From Mycobacterium sp. IS-3022 (GTDB lineage: Bacteria; Actinomycetota; Actinomycetes; Mycobacteriales; Mycobacteriaceae): a stretch of 64,000 nucleotides of DNA. Shown here piece after piece: positions 17,615 through 28,821 of this stretch. The stretch covers positions 372,001 through 436,000 of the forward strand of contig NZ_LQIN01000001.1 in assembly GCF_001500065.1 (NCBI RefSeq), in the 5' to 3' direction. The position numbers and the translations under genes were made by a program. Under the pieces are notes generated by a model, which saw only the letters and a list, made by a program, of their open reading frames with translations, searched no databases and was not told the origin of the DNA. The stretch's first letter is position 1, and every line of letters starts with the position of its first letter.

Positions 17615-18598
17615 ATGACGATCGGCAACGTCGCGGCCCTCTGGCGGTATCCGGTGAAGTCGCTGGGTGGCGAGCAGGTCGACAGCATCGAGATCGGACC
17701 GCGGGGGCTGCACGGCGACCGGTTGTGGGCCGTGCGGGACCTCGAACGCGACGTCACCGCGTCGGCCAGGCGCATCCCGGCGCTGTTGACCGCCACCGCC
17801 CGGTACGCCGCTCCGCTCGCGGCCGATGCAGGGCCCGGCAACGTGCCCGAGGTCGAGATCACCTTTCCCGACGGCACCGTCATGTCGAGCAATGACGCCG
17901 GTGTGCATTCGAAGCTGTCCGAAGTGGCCGGCCGCGAGGTCCGGCTGACCGCACTGCCGCCGGTCGAGGACACCAGCCTGCATCGGCTGAGCAAGCACGA
18001 GCGCGACAACATCTCGATCGCGGCCTACCGGCAGGACTTCGGCATCACCGACGACGAGGGGTTCCCGGATGTCTCGATGTTCCGGATGTCGGATCTGGCC
18101 ATGCTGGCCCGCTACTCGACGCCGCCGGGGATGTTCGTCGACCTGGCGCCGGTGCATGTGATCAGCCAGACCAGCCTTGCGACGATCGGCGGGGAGGTGG
18201 GCGCCGACGTCGACGTACGCCGGTTCCGGCCGAACGTCCTTCTGACCCTCGACGATCCGGACGACGCACTGCCCGAATCACGCTGGACAGGAGGGCACCT
18301 GACGGTGGGCGGCGCGGTGCTCGAGGTCACCATGCCGACGATCCGCTGTGTCGTGCCGAGCCGCGCGCAGCCCGGCCTGGAGGTCGACCGCCGCGTCACC
18401 CGGGCGGTCGCGCAGCACGAGCGTTGCCTCGGCGTGTACTGCTGGGTGCACAGCGACGGCGTTGTCCGGGTGGGTGATACGGCCGACCTGCGCTCGGCGG
18501 CGAGGCCACAGCGGCTCCTCGCCGACGCGACCCGGCGCGCGAAGCGGTTGACGTTCGGGTTGGCGACCGCGGCAGCGGATCGCTTGTCGCGAAAGTGA
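17615..18598 (+). CDS. MOSC-domain molybdenum-cofactor sulfurase-like protein (YcbX type)
   Basis: The 327-residue protein has the MOSC N-terminal barrel (ALWRYPVKSLGGEQVDSIEI, GLHGDRLWAVRD) and a C-terminal MOSC domain (RRFRPNVLL, VTMPTIRCVVPSRAQPGL) with the conserved cysteine. Such proteins handle Mo-cofactor sulfur or reduce N-hydroxylated bases; the substrate is not predictable. The ATG at 17615 gives the family N-terminus. Its stop overlaps the start of the PucR regulator as GTGA. It begins the plus-strand arm of the accessory block. Confidence 0.85.
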   Translation: MTIGNVAALWRYPVKSLGGEQVDSIEIGPRGLHGDRLWAVRDLERDVTASARRIPALLTATARYAAPLAADAGPGNVPEVEITFPDGTVMSSNDAGVHSKLSEVAGREVRLTALPPVEDTSLHRLSKHERDNISIAAYRQDFGITDDEGFPDVSMFRMSDLAMLARYSTPPGMFVDLAPVHVISQTSLATIGGEVGADVDVRRFRPNVLLTLDDPDDALPESRWTGGHLTVGGAVLEVTMPTIRCVVPSRAQPGLEVDRRVTRAVAQHERCLGVYCWVHSDGVVRVGDTADLRSAARPQRLLADATRRAKRLTFGLATAAADRLSRK

Positions 18599-19872
18599 CT
18601 CCGATGACGGAGCGCGACGTGGACGCGACCGCCGTCGCCGAGTCGGCGGCGACTGTCGTCGCGCGGTTGAACGACCGGCTGGGCGAGGTAACTCAAACGG
18701 TTCAGCAGTACCTGATCGCAGAGATATCAGAGCTGCGCGACGAAGGGCAGCTGCTGGAACTTCTCTATGACAGCACCGAGCAGAACATCGACACCGTCTT
18801 CTCGGCGATCCGCCACAACATCCCGATCGAGAACGTGGAGCCGCCGACCGCGGCGCTGGAATATGCGCGACGCCTGGCCCAGCGCGGCAAATCGGCGAAT
18901 CCCTTGGTGCGCGCCTACCGACTCGGCCAGCAGACCGTGTTGAACATCGTGCTCGATGACATCCGGCACTCCGACTTGGATCCACGACGCGGCCTCGACG
19001 TGTTCGAGCAGATCACCGCGACCACCTTCAAATACATCGACTGGATCTCCCAGCAGGTGATCGCCGCCTACCAGAGCGAGCGGGATCGCTGGCTGGAAAA
19101 CCAGAACAGCACCCGCGCATTGCGGGTTCGCGAACTGCTCGATGCCGACGCCCTTGACGTCGACGCGATGAGCACCGCTATCGGATATCCGCTGCGACGG
19201 CTGCATCTGGCCGTGGTGGTCTGGTGCACCGAGGCCGACCACGGCGACGAGCTGGTCCAGATGGAGCGGTTCGTCCGTGCACTCGGTGACTCCCTTGGAA
19301 GTCAAGGCCGCCCGATGTTCATCGCCGCGGACAGGGTCACCGGCTGGGGCTGGATTCCGTTGACCGCCAAGGCCGCCCAGCAGGCGGTGGCGCATACGCG
19401 CGAATTCGCCGAGTCACACGATCGGGCGCCGTCGGTCGCGATCGGCGACCCGCTGCCGGGACTTGACGGATTCCGCCGTTCGCACGACCAAGCCCTTGGC
19501 GCTCATGCGGTGGCCATCGCAGCAGGTGCGCATGCCAAGCGCATCGTCGCCAACAACGATTCCGGTCTGTCCGCGGCGGCCTTGGTCGGACAGAACATCG
19601 ATGCGACGCGCGCATGGGTGGGCGAGGTGCTCGGTCCGCTCGCGTCGGCCACCGAGAACGATGAACGCCTACGCGAGACGCTGCGAGTCTTCCTGCAGAC
19701 CGGCTCGAGTTACAAGGCGGCCGCCGGTGAGCTGAACTTGCACTTCAACTCGGTGAAGTATCGCGTGCAGCGCGCCGAGCAGCGCCGAGGCCGGCCGATT
19801 GCCGAAGACCGGCTGGACGTCGAACTCGCCTTGCTGCTCTGTCACTGGCTGCAGGCGGCGGTGCTGCACTGA
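18595..19872 (+). CDS. PucR/CdaR-type transcriptional regulator next to phaC
   Basis: The 425-residue protein has an N-terminal helical region, a GGDEF-like middle part and a C-terminal PucR helix-turn-helix (ETLRVFLQTGSSYKAAAGEL then NLHFNSVKYRVQRAEQ). PucR-family proteins activate or repress neighbouring metabolic genes. It overlaps the MOSC gene by four bases and is followed, after 83 bp containing a TTTGTTG-N8-CAACAAA inverted repeat, by phaC. It is the best candidate regulator of the PHA genes (inference). GTG at 18595 or ATG at 18604 could be the start. Confidence 0.85.
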   Translation: MTPMTERDVDATAVAESAATVVARLNDRLGEVTQTVQQYLIAEISELRDEGQLLELLYDSTEQNIDTVFSAIRHNIPIENVEPPTAALEYARRLAQRGKSANPLVRAYRLGQQTVLNIVLDDIRHSDLDPRRGLDVFEQITATTFKYIDWISQQVIAAYQSERDRWLENQNSTRALRVRELLDADALDVDAMSTAIGYPLRRLHLAVVVWCTEADHGDELVQMERFVRALGDSLGSQGRPMFIAADRVTGWGWIPLTAKAAQQAVAHTREFAESHDRAPSVAIGDPLPGLDGFRRSHDQALGAHAVAIAAGAHAKRIVANNDSGLSAAALVGQNIDATRAWVGEVLGPLASATENDERLRETLRVFLQTGSSYKAAAGELNLHFNSVKYRVQRAEQRRGRPIAEDRLDVELALLLCHWLQAAVLH

Positions 19873-19875
19873 CCT

Positions 19876-19897
19876 TTTGTTGCCCAGAGACAACAAA
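19876..19897. promoter_or_regulatory. Inverted repeat upstream of phaC, candidate operator
   Basis: TTTGTTG and CAACAAA form a perfect 7-bp inverted repeat with an 8-base spacer, between the pucR-type gene and phaC. It is AT-rich against a GC-rich background. It could be an operator for the adjacent PucR protein or a weak hairpin after that gene. Confidence 0.5.
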
Positions 19898-19955
19898 GCC
19901 CATGAAGTTCGTCGCAACGGGACTTCGTTGTGCGCTGGGTAGCCCCATACGGTCG

Positions 19956-21650
19956 ATGACCATGGCTACCGAGACCAAAGCAGAAGAACTCGCCGCACCG
20001 CTCGACCTCCTGCTCACCAGCGCCACGCGCGGATTCGCCGCCCGCATGATGCCGAACCAGACATGGGCACGGTTCGGCGCCGGCCTGGCCAAGCGCCCCG
20101 GCACACTGCTGGAGCGCGGCTCGTCGTTGGGCCGCGAACTCGGGGCCATCGTCGCCGGCAAATCCCACCGCTCACCGGCGCGGTCCGACAAGCGCTTCAG
20201 CGACAACGCGTGGCAACACAACCCGCTACTGCGCCGCACCATGCAGGCGTACCTCGCGGCATCCGAGACAGCCGAACACCTGCTCACCGACGCCGAGCTC
20301 GACTGGCGTGACGCGGAGAAGATGCGTTTCGTAGCCGACAATCTCATCGAGGGACTCGCGCCGACCAACAACCCCTTGATCAGTCCGCTCGGTTGGAAGG
20401 CGTTGATCGACACCGGAGGACTCTCCGCGCTGCGCGGCGCGAAGGCCTTTGCGCGCGACATGCTCGCCAAACCCCGCGTGCCGGCGATGGTGGAACCCGA
20501 CGCGTTCACGGTGGGCGAGACGGTCGCGACGACCCCGGGTGAGGTGGTGTTGCGAACCCGGATGTTCGAGTTGATTCAGTATTCTCCGCAAACCGCCAAG
20601 GTTCGTCGGATTCCATTGCTGATGGTGCCGCCTGTGATCAACAAGTTCTACATCATGGACATCGCGCCCGGACGCAGCATGATCGAGTACTTCGTGCAGC
20701 AAGGCCAACAGGTGTTCGCCATTTCATGGCGCAATCCTCAAGCACGTCACAAGGATTGGGGTATCGACAGTTACGGCGCCGCGATCGTCGAGGCCATGAC
20801 CGCGGTGCAGGAGATCGCGGACACGGACAGCGTGCACATCTCAGCGTCCTGTTCGGGCGGCATCCTCGCCGCGATGGTCGCTGCGCACTTGGCCGAAATC
20901 GGCGAGAGTAGCCGCCTCGCCAGCCTGACGCTGGCGGTCACCGTGCTCGACCAGAGCCGTGCCGGCTTCGCGGCGGCTGCCATGAGCGACCGCGCGGCGC
21001 AGGCGGCGACCCGGGCGTCGGCGAGGAAGGGCTATCTCGACGGACGCGCCATGGCGGAGATGTTCGCCTGGCTTCGCCCCACCGACCTCGTGTGGCGGTA
21101 CTGGGTGAACAACTATGTGCAGGGCCGCCCCCCTGCGGCGTTCGACGTGTTGTTCTGGAACGCTGACACCACCCGGATGGCTGCCGCCCTGCATCGCGAC
21201 ATGGTCCTGATGGGTCTGCGTAACTCGTTGGTCACGCCCGGGGCGACAAGCATGCTGGGCAGCCCGGTCGATCTGGCGAAGATCACCTGCGACGCCTACG
21301 TGATCGGCGGCGTCGCCGACCACATCTCGCCATGGCAGGCCACCTACCGCAGTGCGCGGCTACTCGGCAGCAAGGACAATCGCTACGTGCTGTCCACCAG
21401 CGGACACATCGCGGCTCTGGTCAACCCGCCGGGCAACCCCAGGGCGTCCTACCAGGTTGAGCAGGCTGGCCCGGAGCGACCCGAGGACTGGCTCGCGTCG
21501 GCCGAGAAGCACCAGGACTCCTGGTGGCCCGACTACGTGAGCTGGCTTGCCGCGCGAAGCGGCGACGAGATCGATGCGCCGCAAAGCGTTGGGGCAGAGG
21601 GCTACCCACCCGTCGCACCGGCGCCCGGTAGTTACGTCCTGGAAAAATGA
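19956..21650 (+). CDS. phaC: Polyhydroxyalkanoate synthase (class II-like PhaC)
   Basis: PhaC polymerises 3-hydroxyacyl-CoA into storage polyester. The ~564-residue protein contains the full catalytic triad: Cys299 in SASCSGG, Asp455 in ADHISPW and His484 in SGHIAALVNPPGNPR. Further family marks are LFWNADTTRM and LMVPPVINKFYIMD. The lipase-like box normally begins with Gly; here that residue is Ala. Length and motifs fit class II (medium-chain) synthases. I used ATG 19956; ATG 19962 is equally possible. The next gene, a depolymerase, overlaps by four bases, so synthesis and mobilisation are encoded together. Confidence 0.9.
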   Translation: MTMATETKAEELAAPLDLLLTSATRGFAARMMPNQTWARFGAGLAKRPGTLLERGSSLGRELGAIVAGKSHRSPARSDKRFSDNAWQHNPLLRRTMQAYLAASETAEHLLTDAELDWRDAEKMRFVADNLIEGLAPTNNPLISPLGWKALIDTGGLSALRGAKAFARDMLAKPRVPAMVEPDAFTVGETVATTPGEVVLRTRMFELIQYSPQTAKVRRIPLLMVPPVINKFYIMDIAPGRSMIEYFVQQGQQVFAISWRNPQARHKDWGIDSYGAAIVEAMTAVQEIADTDSVHISASCSGGILAAMVAAHLAEIGESSRLASLTLAVTVLDQSRAGFAAAAMSDRAAQAATRASARKGYLDGRAMAEMFAWLRPTDLVWRYWVNNYVQGRPPAAFDVLFWNADTTRMAAALHRDMVLMGLRNSLVTPGATSMLGSPVDLAKITCDAYVIGGVADHISPWQATYRSARLLGSKDNRYVLSTSGHIAALVNPPGNPRASYQVEQAGPERPEDWLASAEKHQDSWWPDYVSWLAARSGDEIDAPQSVGAEGYPPVAPAPGSYVLEK

Positions 21651-22462
21651 CGGCCGCCGAGCAGCGGTACATCGCCGTCGGCGGCCAACGAATCCGGGTG
21701 TCCGTGCGGCAAGGCGCCGGTGTACCGCTGGTGTTGTGTAACGGTATCGGTGCCAGCCTGGAAGTTCTCGACCCGCTGGTGGAAGCGCTGGACCCCGCGT
21801 TGACCGTCATCCGGTTCGACGTCCCAGGCACGGGTGGTTCTCCCACATCCATTGCGCCCTATGGATTTCCGTATCTGGCGTGGATACTGGGCCGCGTGCT
21901 CACCCGCCTCGGGTTCTCGGTGGTCGACGTGCTCGGGCTGTCGTGGGGCGGCGCGCTGGCCCAGCAATTCGCCTTCCAGAACCCGCGCCGATGCCGACGC
22001 CTCGTCCTGGTGGCGACCGGTACCGGCGCATTGATGGTCCCGGGTCATCCGCGGGTACTCGTTAAGATGCTTACGCCGCGGCGGTTTTCGGATCCCGACT
22101 ATGCCGCATCGATTGCCGGCGAACTGTATGGCGGAACGGTGCGCCAGCACGGCGAGGATGTGGCGAAGCTGTTCCTCGCGCAGCTGCACGCCGGATCGAA
22201 GATGGGCTACCTACATCAACTGCTGGCCGGCTCGGTCTGGACAAGCCTTTTCGCGCTGCCCGCAATCCGGCAGCAGACGCTGATCGTCGCGGGCGAAGAC
22301 GACCCGATCATTCCGGTGATGAACGCGCGCATCATGGACCGCTTGCTTCCGCATTCACGCGTGCACAGCCATTCTGGAGGGCATATCGACCTCGTCCACA
22401 ACGCCACCGAGTTGGCACCCGTGATCACCGCTTTCTTGCGCGACCCTGGGGAACGACCATGA
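21647..22462 (+). CDS. phaZ: Alpha/beta hydrolase, PHA depolymerase-like (PhaZ)
   Basis: The 271-residue hydrolase has a nucleophile elbow GLSWGG (Ser99), an oxyanion region LVLCNGIGAS and a C-terminal catalytic His near SHSGGHIDLVHN. The pattern, especially FDVPGTGGSP and GLSWGGALAQQFAFQ, is that of intracellular medium-chain PHA depolymerases found beside class II phaC genes. It overlaps phaC (ATGA) and the following acyl-CoA dehydrogenase (ATGA), so the three are coupled. Assignment as depolymerase rests on context and similarity; a simple esterase remains possible. Confidence 0.82.
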   Translation: MTAAEQRYIAVGGQRIRVSVRQGAGVPLVLCNGIGASLEVLDPLVEALDPALTVIRFDVPGTGGSPTSIAPYGFPYLAWILGRVLTRLGFSVVDVLGLSWGGALAQQFAFQNPRRCRRLVLVATGTGALMVPGHPRVLVKMLTPRRFSDPDYAASIAGELYGGTVRQHGEDVAKLFLAQLHAGSKMGYLHQLLAGSVWTSLFALPAIRQQTLIVAGEDDPIIPVMNARIMDRLLPHSRVHSHSGGHIDLVHNATELAPVITAFLRDPGERP

Positions 22463-23640
22463 GCATCAGCACCATCGACACGTCCGACTTCTACTCCTAC
22501 GAGAGCCTGCTCGCCGATGACGAACGCGCGATTCTGCACGCGGTGCGCGCGTTCATGACCACCGAGGTCCAGCCCATCGTGCTGGAGCACTGGTCGAAGA
22601 GCACCTTCCCGGCCGAGGTGATCCCCGGCCTGAGCAAGCTGGGCATCGGCGGCATCCCATACCGCGGTTACGGGTGCCCGGGTGGGCGTTACCTGCTCGA
22701 CGGGATGATCGCGATGGAGCTTGCGCGGACCGACTGCTCGATCGCGACGTTCAACGGTGTGCACAGCGGCTTGGCGATGGGGTCCGTCTACCTCTGCGGT
22801 TCACAGGAACAGCGCGAACGTTTCCTGCCCGCGATGTCGCGCTTCGAGTTGATCGGCTCCTTCGGCTTGACCGAACCCGATGTCGGTTCCGGCGCATCGG
22901 GTGGGCTGCAGACCACCGCCAGGCGTGACGGTGACACGTGGCTACTCAACGGGCAGAAGAAATGGATCGGCAACGCCACCTTCGGAGATCTCACGATCAT
23001 CTGGGCCAAAGACGTCGCCGACAACCGGGTCAAAGGCTTCGTCGTGGACAACACCGCACCCGGGTTCACCGCCGAGAAGCAGGAACACAAGATGGCGCTG
23101 CGGATCGTGCAGAACGGACTGATCACCCTGGACGACGTAGCGGTGGACGAGTCGGACCGGCTGCAGAACGCGAATTCGTTCGCCGACACCGCCGCCGTGC
23201 TGCGCATGACCCGAGCCGGCGTGGCCTGGATGGCGGTCGGCTGCGCCATGGGCGCGTATGAGAACGCGCTGCGGTACGCCTGCGAACGCGAGCAGTTCGG
23301 TCGGCCGATCGGTGGGTTCCAGTTGGTGCAGGATCTGCTGGTCAGAATGCTCGGCAACATCACCTCTTCGTATGGACTGTGCGTGCGCCTGTCCCAGTTA
23401 CAGGACGAGGGACTGGCCGAGGATCGTCACTCCTCGCTGGCAAAGGCTTTCTGCACGGTCCGTATGCGTGAGACTGTCGGCTGGGCCCGCGAACTCATGG
23501 GCGGAAACGGAATCCTGTTGGAGCACAACGTGGGCCGATTCGTGGCCGATGCCGAGGCGATCTATTCCTACGAGGGCACCCGAGAGATGAACACATTGAT
23601 CGTCGGCCGGGCGCTGACGGGCCTGAGCGCGTTTGTCTGA
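22459..23640 (+). CDS. Acyl-CoA dehydrogenase (glutaryl-CoA dehydrogenase-like)
   Basis: The 393-residue flavoprotein has the standard FAD/substrate motifs (GSFGLTEPDVGSGASG and WLLNGQKKWIGNATFGDL) and the C-terminal SYEGTREMNTLIVGRALTG, with Glu as catalytic base. The overall pattern is closest to the glutaryl-CoA dehydrogenase branch, but the substrate is not fixed by sequence. It ends the PHA operon and its stop is 7 bp from the converging aldehyde dehydrogenase gene. A role in feeding enoyl-CoA to PHA precursors is inferred. Confidence 0.85.
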   Translation: MSISTIDTSDFYSYESLLADDERAILHAVRAFMTTEVQPIVLEHWSKSTFPAEVIPGLSKLGIGGIPYRGYGCPGGRYLLDGMIAMELARTDCSIATFNGVHSGLAMGSVYLCGSQEQRERFLPAMSRFELIGSFGLTEPDVGSGASGGLQTTARRDGDTWLLNGQKKWIGNATFGDLTIIWAKDVADNRVKGFVVDNTAPGFTAEKQEHKMALRIVQNGLITLDDVAVDESDRLQNANSFADTAAVLRMTRAGVAWMAVGCAMGAYENALRYACEREQFGRPIGGFQLVQDLLVRMLGNITSSYGLCVRLSQLQDEGLAEDRHSSLAKAFCTVRMRETVGWARELMGGNGILLEHNVGRFVADAEAIYSYEGTREMNTLIVGRALTGLSAFV

Positions 23641-23647
23641 GGTCGGA

Positions 23648-25146
23648 TCAGGAAGCTCCGCGGTTCAGGATCGCCAGCAGCCGTCCCAGTAGCCGTGTCC
23701 GACGGGCCTTGTAGGGGTGCATGTGCACGTCGCGGCGGGGATTGAACCGCGAGATGAGCAGGGACTGCTGGCGACAGTACTTGCGGATTCCGCCGGGACC
23801 GTGGCGGTGGCCCACTCCGGAACCGGGCTTGGCGCCGCCCATCGGCAGCTCGAGCGCGGTGTAGTTGATCAGCGCGTCGTTGACGGTGACCGCGCCGGCG
23901 TTGAGCCGCCGCGCCACCGCTTCGCCACGCTTGAGGTTGCGGGAGAACACGGCTGCGGACAGCCCGTATTCGGAGTCGTTGGCCAGCCGGATCGCTTCCT
24001 CGGCGTCGGCGACGTTCATGATCGGCAGCGTCGGTCCGAACGTCTCCTCCCGCATGCACGCCATGCCGTGGTCGACGTCGACAAGCACCGTCGGCTCGAA
24101 CCAATAGCCGCCGGTGCGTCCGCGGTGGCCGCCGGTGAGCACCTTCGCGCCGCGCTCTTGCGCTTCAGAAACGTGGCGTTCCACGGTCTCGACCTGCGGC
24201 GGGAAGGTCAGCGATCCGACGTCGACGCTGCCGGGTCCGGCGGGCACGCCCTGCCGAAGCGCACGCACCTTCTCGGTGACGCTTGCGACGAACTCGTCGT
24301 AGATCGGTGCCTCGACGTAGCAGCGCTCGATGGAGATGCAGGTCTGGCCGCAGTTGAACATCGAGTAGTAGGCCGCGTGGTTGGCGGCGCGCTCGATGTT
24401 GGCGTCGGCGAGCACGATCATCGGATCCTTGCCGCCGAGCTCCAGCGATGCGGGGATCAGCCGTTCGGCGGCCCGCATCGCCACCTTGCGGCCGGTGGCC
24501 GTCGATCCGGTGAACATGATCATGTCGACCTCGTCGAGAACGGCCGCGCCGGTTGCGCCGCGTCCGGTCGCCACGGCGAACACGTCCTCGGGCAGGCCGC
24601 ATTCGGCGAGGCCGTCGGCGAGCAACAGTGACGTCAGCGGTGTGATCTCCGAGGGCTTGAGGATCACGCTGTTGCCTGCGGCGAGCGCGGGTATGCAGTC
24701 GCCGAACGAGTTGGTCAGCGGGTAGTTCCACGGGCCGATGACTCCGACGAGGCCGACCGGCCGATACCTGGTGGCCAGGCGCTTGCCTTTGACGAATATC
24801 GCTGACGACCGGATCCGTTCGTCGGCGAGGTACTTCGGCGCCTTGTCGGCCCAGAAACCGAATGCGGCTGCGCCGTAGGAGAGTTCGGCGATCTGAGCGT
24901 CCTCGTACGCCTTGCCGGTTTCTGAGCAGATGGTGTCGATCACCAGATCGGCGTTGTCGGCCACCCACCGCTGCATCCGCTTCAGGACTCGTGCACGGCC
25001 GTCGAACCCCATTGCCTCCCAGCCGGGCTGGGCGACGCGGGCACGACGAGCCAGCTCACTGACCTGCTGAGCGGTCATATCCGCTACATGCCCGATCACC
25101 TCGCCCGTCGCCGGGTTTTCGACGGCAATCGCCGGCGCCTGCCCCG

Positions 25147-25150
<4 letters not shown>
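23648..25150 (-). CDS. NAD(P)-dependent aldehyde dehydrogenase, fatty-aldehyde type
   Basis: The 500-residue protein has the ALDH core: NYPLTNSFGDCIPALAAGNS, the general base in LELGGKDPMIVL, the catalytic cysteine in FNCGQTCIS, and EETFGPTLP. A basic tail (RFNPRRDVHMHPYKARRTRL then LLGRLLAIL) extends past the core and could be a membrane-associating helix, as in fatty-aldehyde dehydrogenases. It starts with ATG overlapping the ligase stop (ATGA). It is the third gene of a GMC-ligase-ALDH operon, and oxidation of a long-chain aldehyde is inferred from that order. Confidence 0.85.
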
Positions 25151-26632
<1,482 letters not shown>

Positions 26633-26640
<8 letters not shown>

Positions 26641-28606
26641 GAGCGACCGCTGTCCGCGCGGACTGGCTGATCGTCTCCGCAGTGCGGTGCGCCATCGCCA
26701 TCGTCGAGATCATCGGGTTCACACCCGTGGCCGTCGGCAGCGCGCTCGCGTCACCGATGTAGACACCTGGTGTGTCGTGAAGCTCACCCAACGGATCCGC
26801 CACCGACGTCGCGGGATCGGTGCCCATGCGGCAGCTGCTCATCTGATGTGCAGAGAACAGCCGGTGCCCGCCCACACCCAGTGGAAGCCGCTGCATCTCG
26901 GCGATGAACTCGTCGAGGTCGTCGCCCGCACGCCAGCGCCGGGCGGTGGCGGCGAACGGCACGACCTCCCGGGCGCCGGCCGCGGCGTGCAGTCGGATCT
27001 GAGCCTCGATCGAGCGGTGCGCGATGCGCACGTCGACCTCGTCGGTGAGCGCATAGTTGACGACCGCGTTGCCGTCGGCGTCGACGGTCACGGTGCCATG
27101 GCCGCGGTCGCGCGGGATCCCGACGTACCAGGCGGCGTTCTCCAGCTGCGCCATCGTCTCCTTGAGTTCCTCACCCGAGGACCGCGCCATGCCACCGGCC
27201 ACGATCGAAGTGGCCCACTGGGCGTTCTGAATGAGGAAGCCGTAGTCGTCCTCGGCGTCGGCGAACTCGTCGACCATCGCGGTCATCGGTGCGCCCCACC
27301 ACGGCCGCTGCGGCTCGGCGTGCAGTGCCAGCGTGGCGACCACCGGGTGCAGGTGCAGGTAGCGCCCAACCGCGGGGCCGCCGATGCCCGAACGCAGCAG
27401 CAGTGCCGGGGACTCCAGTGATCCACAGGCCACGACGACGCGCGGCGCACGCACCTCGACGCTCACGTCCGCTCCGGTGTGGGGGTGGACGAACGTCGCC
27501 TGCACACCCGCCGCGCGACCGTTGGCGGTGAGGACTCGATCGGCGGTGCAGCGCACGATCACCCGGGCGCCGGCGTCTACGGCGTCGCGCAGGTAGGTGC
27601 GGCGAACGTCGAGCTTGGCGCCCGAGCGGTCGCCGAGGCCGATGTAGCCGGCGGTTTCGGGGGAGTACGCCGCGGGGTCGGCGTTGCGGTCGAGCCCGGT
27701 GAACGACCAGCCGAGCGCCGCCGCGCCGTCGCGCATGCGCTCGTGTGGGCCGTTGAGATCCGAACAGTCGGCGTTGACACCCAGCCGCGCCCAGACCGCA
27801 TCCATGTGACGGTCGAACTCGGGCCCGTCGACGCCGTCGAGACCGAACTCGCGCGCCCACTGCTCGCGGACCTTTGCCGGCGTGCGCAGGCAGTTCGACC
27901 AGTTGACGGTGGGTCCGCCGCCGAGTGTTCCGCCGGCCAGCAAGGTGACGTTGAAGTCCGCGGTCGGGGTGGGACCGCCGCGCCAGAACAGTTGCTGGAA
28001 CGCGGGCAGTTCGAGCCCGGCGAAATCGGGTTCGTTGAAGTTGCCGCCTGCCTCGAGAACGACGACCGAAAGGCCCGATTGCGCGAGCTTGCCCGCGATG
28101 AGGCCGCCGCCGGCGCCCGATCCGATGACGCAGACGTCGGCGTTGACCACCTGGTCCTGTGGAACGAACGGCGCGGGCGCATCGCCACCGCCCGGCGCGA
28201 TCGGCGGGGCGCCCGGGTAGCCGAAGCCGGCCCACATCGGGTTCGTCGCAGTCGCGGGGTCGGGACCGGCGTAGGCGAACGCCAGCGTCAGCGAGACGAG
28301 CGCGTTCATCGCCGCGGCGGCCTCGACGCCCAACAGGGCGACACCGTGCATCAGCTGCTCACGTTCAGACGGCGATGCGGTGGCGAACCCCTGCGCATGC
28401 AGTCCGTCGAGCAGAGCCAGCAAGCCCCCGCGCTGCTCCTCGGGCAAGCCGGTCAGTGCTTGTTCGACGGCGAGGTTCGCGTTCAGGTCGCTGCCGGAAA
28501 GTGCCCAGAAGCGAGTAGGGTCCTCGGACCGCTGCATCGACGGCACGACGGTGTCGGCGAGCGCACGTAGCGTTGTCCGGTGGTTCTGGCTGATAAGCGC
28601 GGTCAC
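26633..28606 (-). CDS. GMC oxidoreductase, long-chain alcohol oxidase type
   Basis: About 130 residues of helical N-terminal extension (NHRTTLRALADTVVPSM...) precede the FAD domain, which starts with VCVIGSGAGGGLIAGKLAQS. The GMC signature follows (GGTLGGGPTVNWSNCLRTPA), and the C-terminal His region is HLFSAHQMSSCRMGTDP. This layout, with a gluconate-dehydrogenase-subunit-3-like head, is that of long-chain fatty alcohol oxidases. I chose the GTG at 28604-28606 because GGAGAAG lies just upstream; longer frames have no ribosome site. It is the first enzyme gene of the operon with ligase and ALDH. The natural substrate is not proven. Confidence 0.85.
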
Positions 28607-28638
28607 GACTTCTTCTCCGTAGATCAGTTTGGCAGATG

Positions 28639-28821
28639 TCACGCCGCCGCGGCGGCGGCTTGCTTCTGTCGGAGGGCGGTCGGCTTCCATGTGCCGTACG
28701 ACCATGTGCCGTACGACTCGCGCCGCCAGGCGATCATGGTGTGGCACAGAGTGATTACTGCGGGAAGCAGCACAGGAGAGAGGACCATCAAGAACACGAG
28801 AAAGGCTTGGAAATAGGTCAC
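28639..28821 (-). CDS. Small membrane protein with a YGTW tandem repeat
   Basis: Sixty residues: one strong transmembrane helix (FQAFLVFLMVLSPVLLPAVI), then WRRESYGTWSYGTWKP, ending in KQAAAAAA. ESYGTW/SYGTW reflects a 15-bp direct DNA repeat (about 28688-28717). GGAAG precedes the ATG at good spacing. It lies 32 bp upstream of the GMC oxidase gene and probably shares its promoter. It may anchor the soluble oxidase at the membrane; this is inference, and I do not recognise the family. Confidence 0.6.
   Translation of the reverse strand: MTYFQAFLVFLMVLSPVLLPAVITLCHTMIAWRRESYGTWSYGTWKPTALRQKQAAAAAA

Noticed and set aside
27171..28570. Alternative frames of 354-363 codons over the GMC oxidase
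   Set aside because: The GMC frame has all flavin and catalytic motifs; the others have none.
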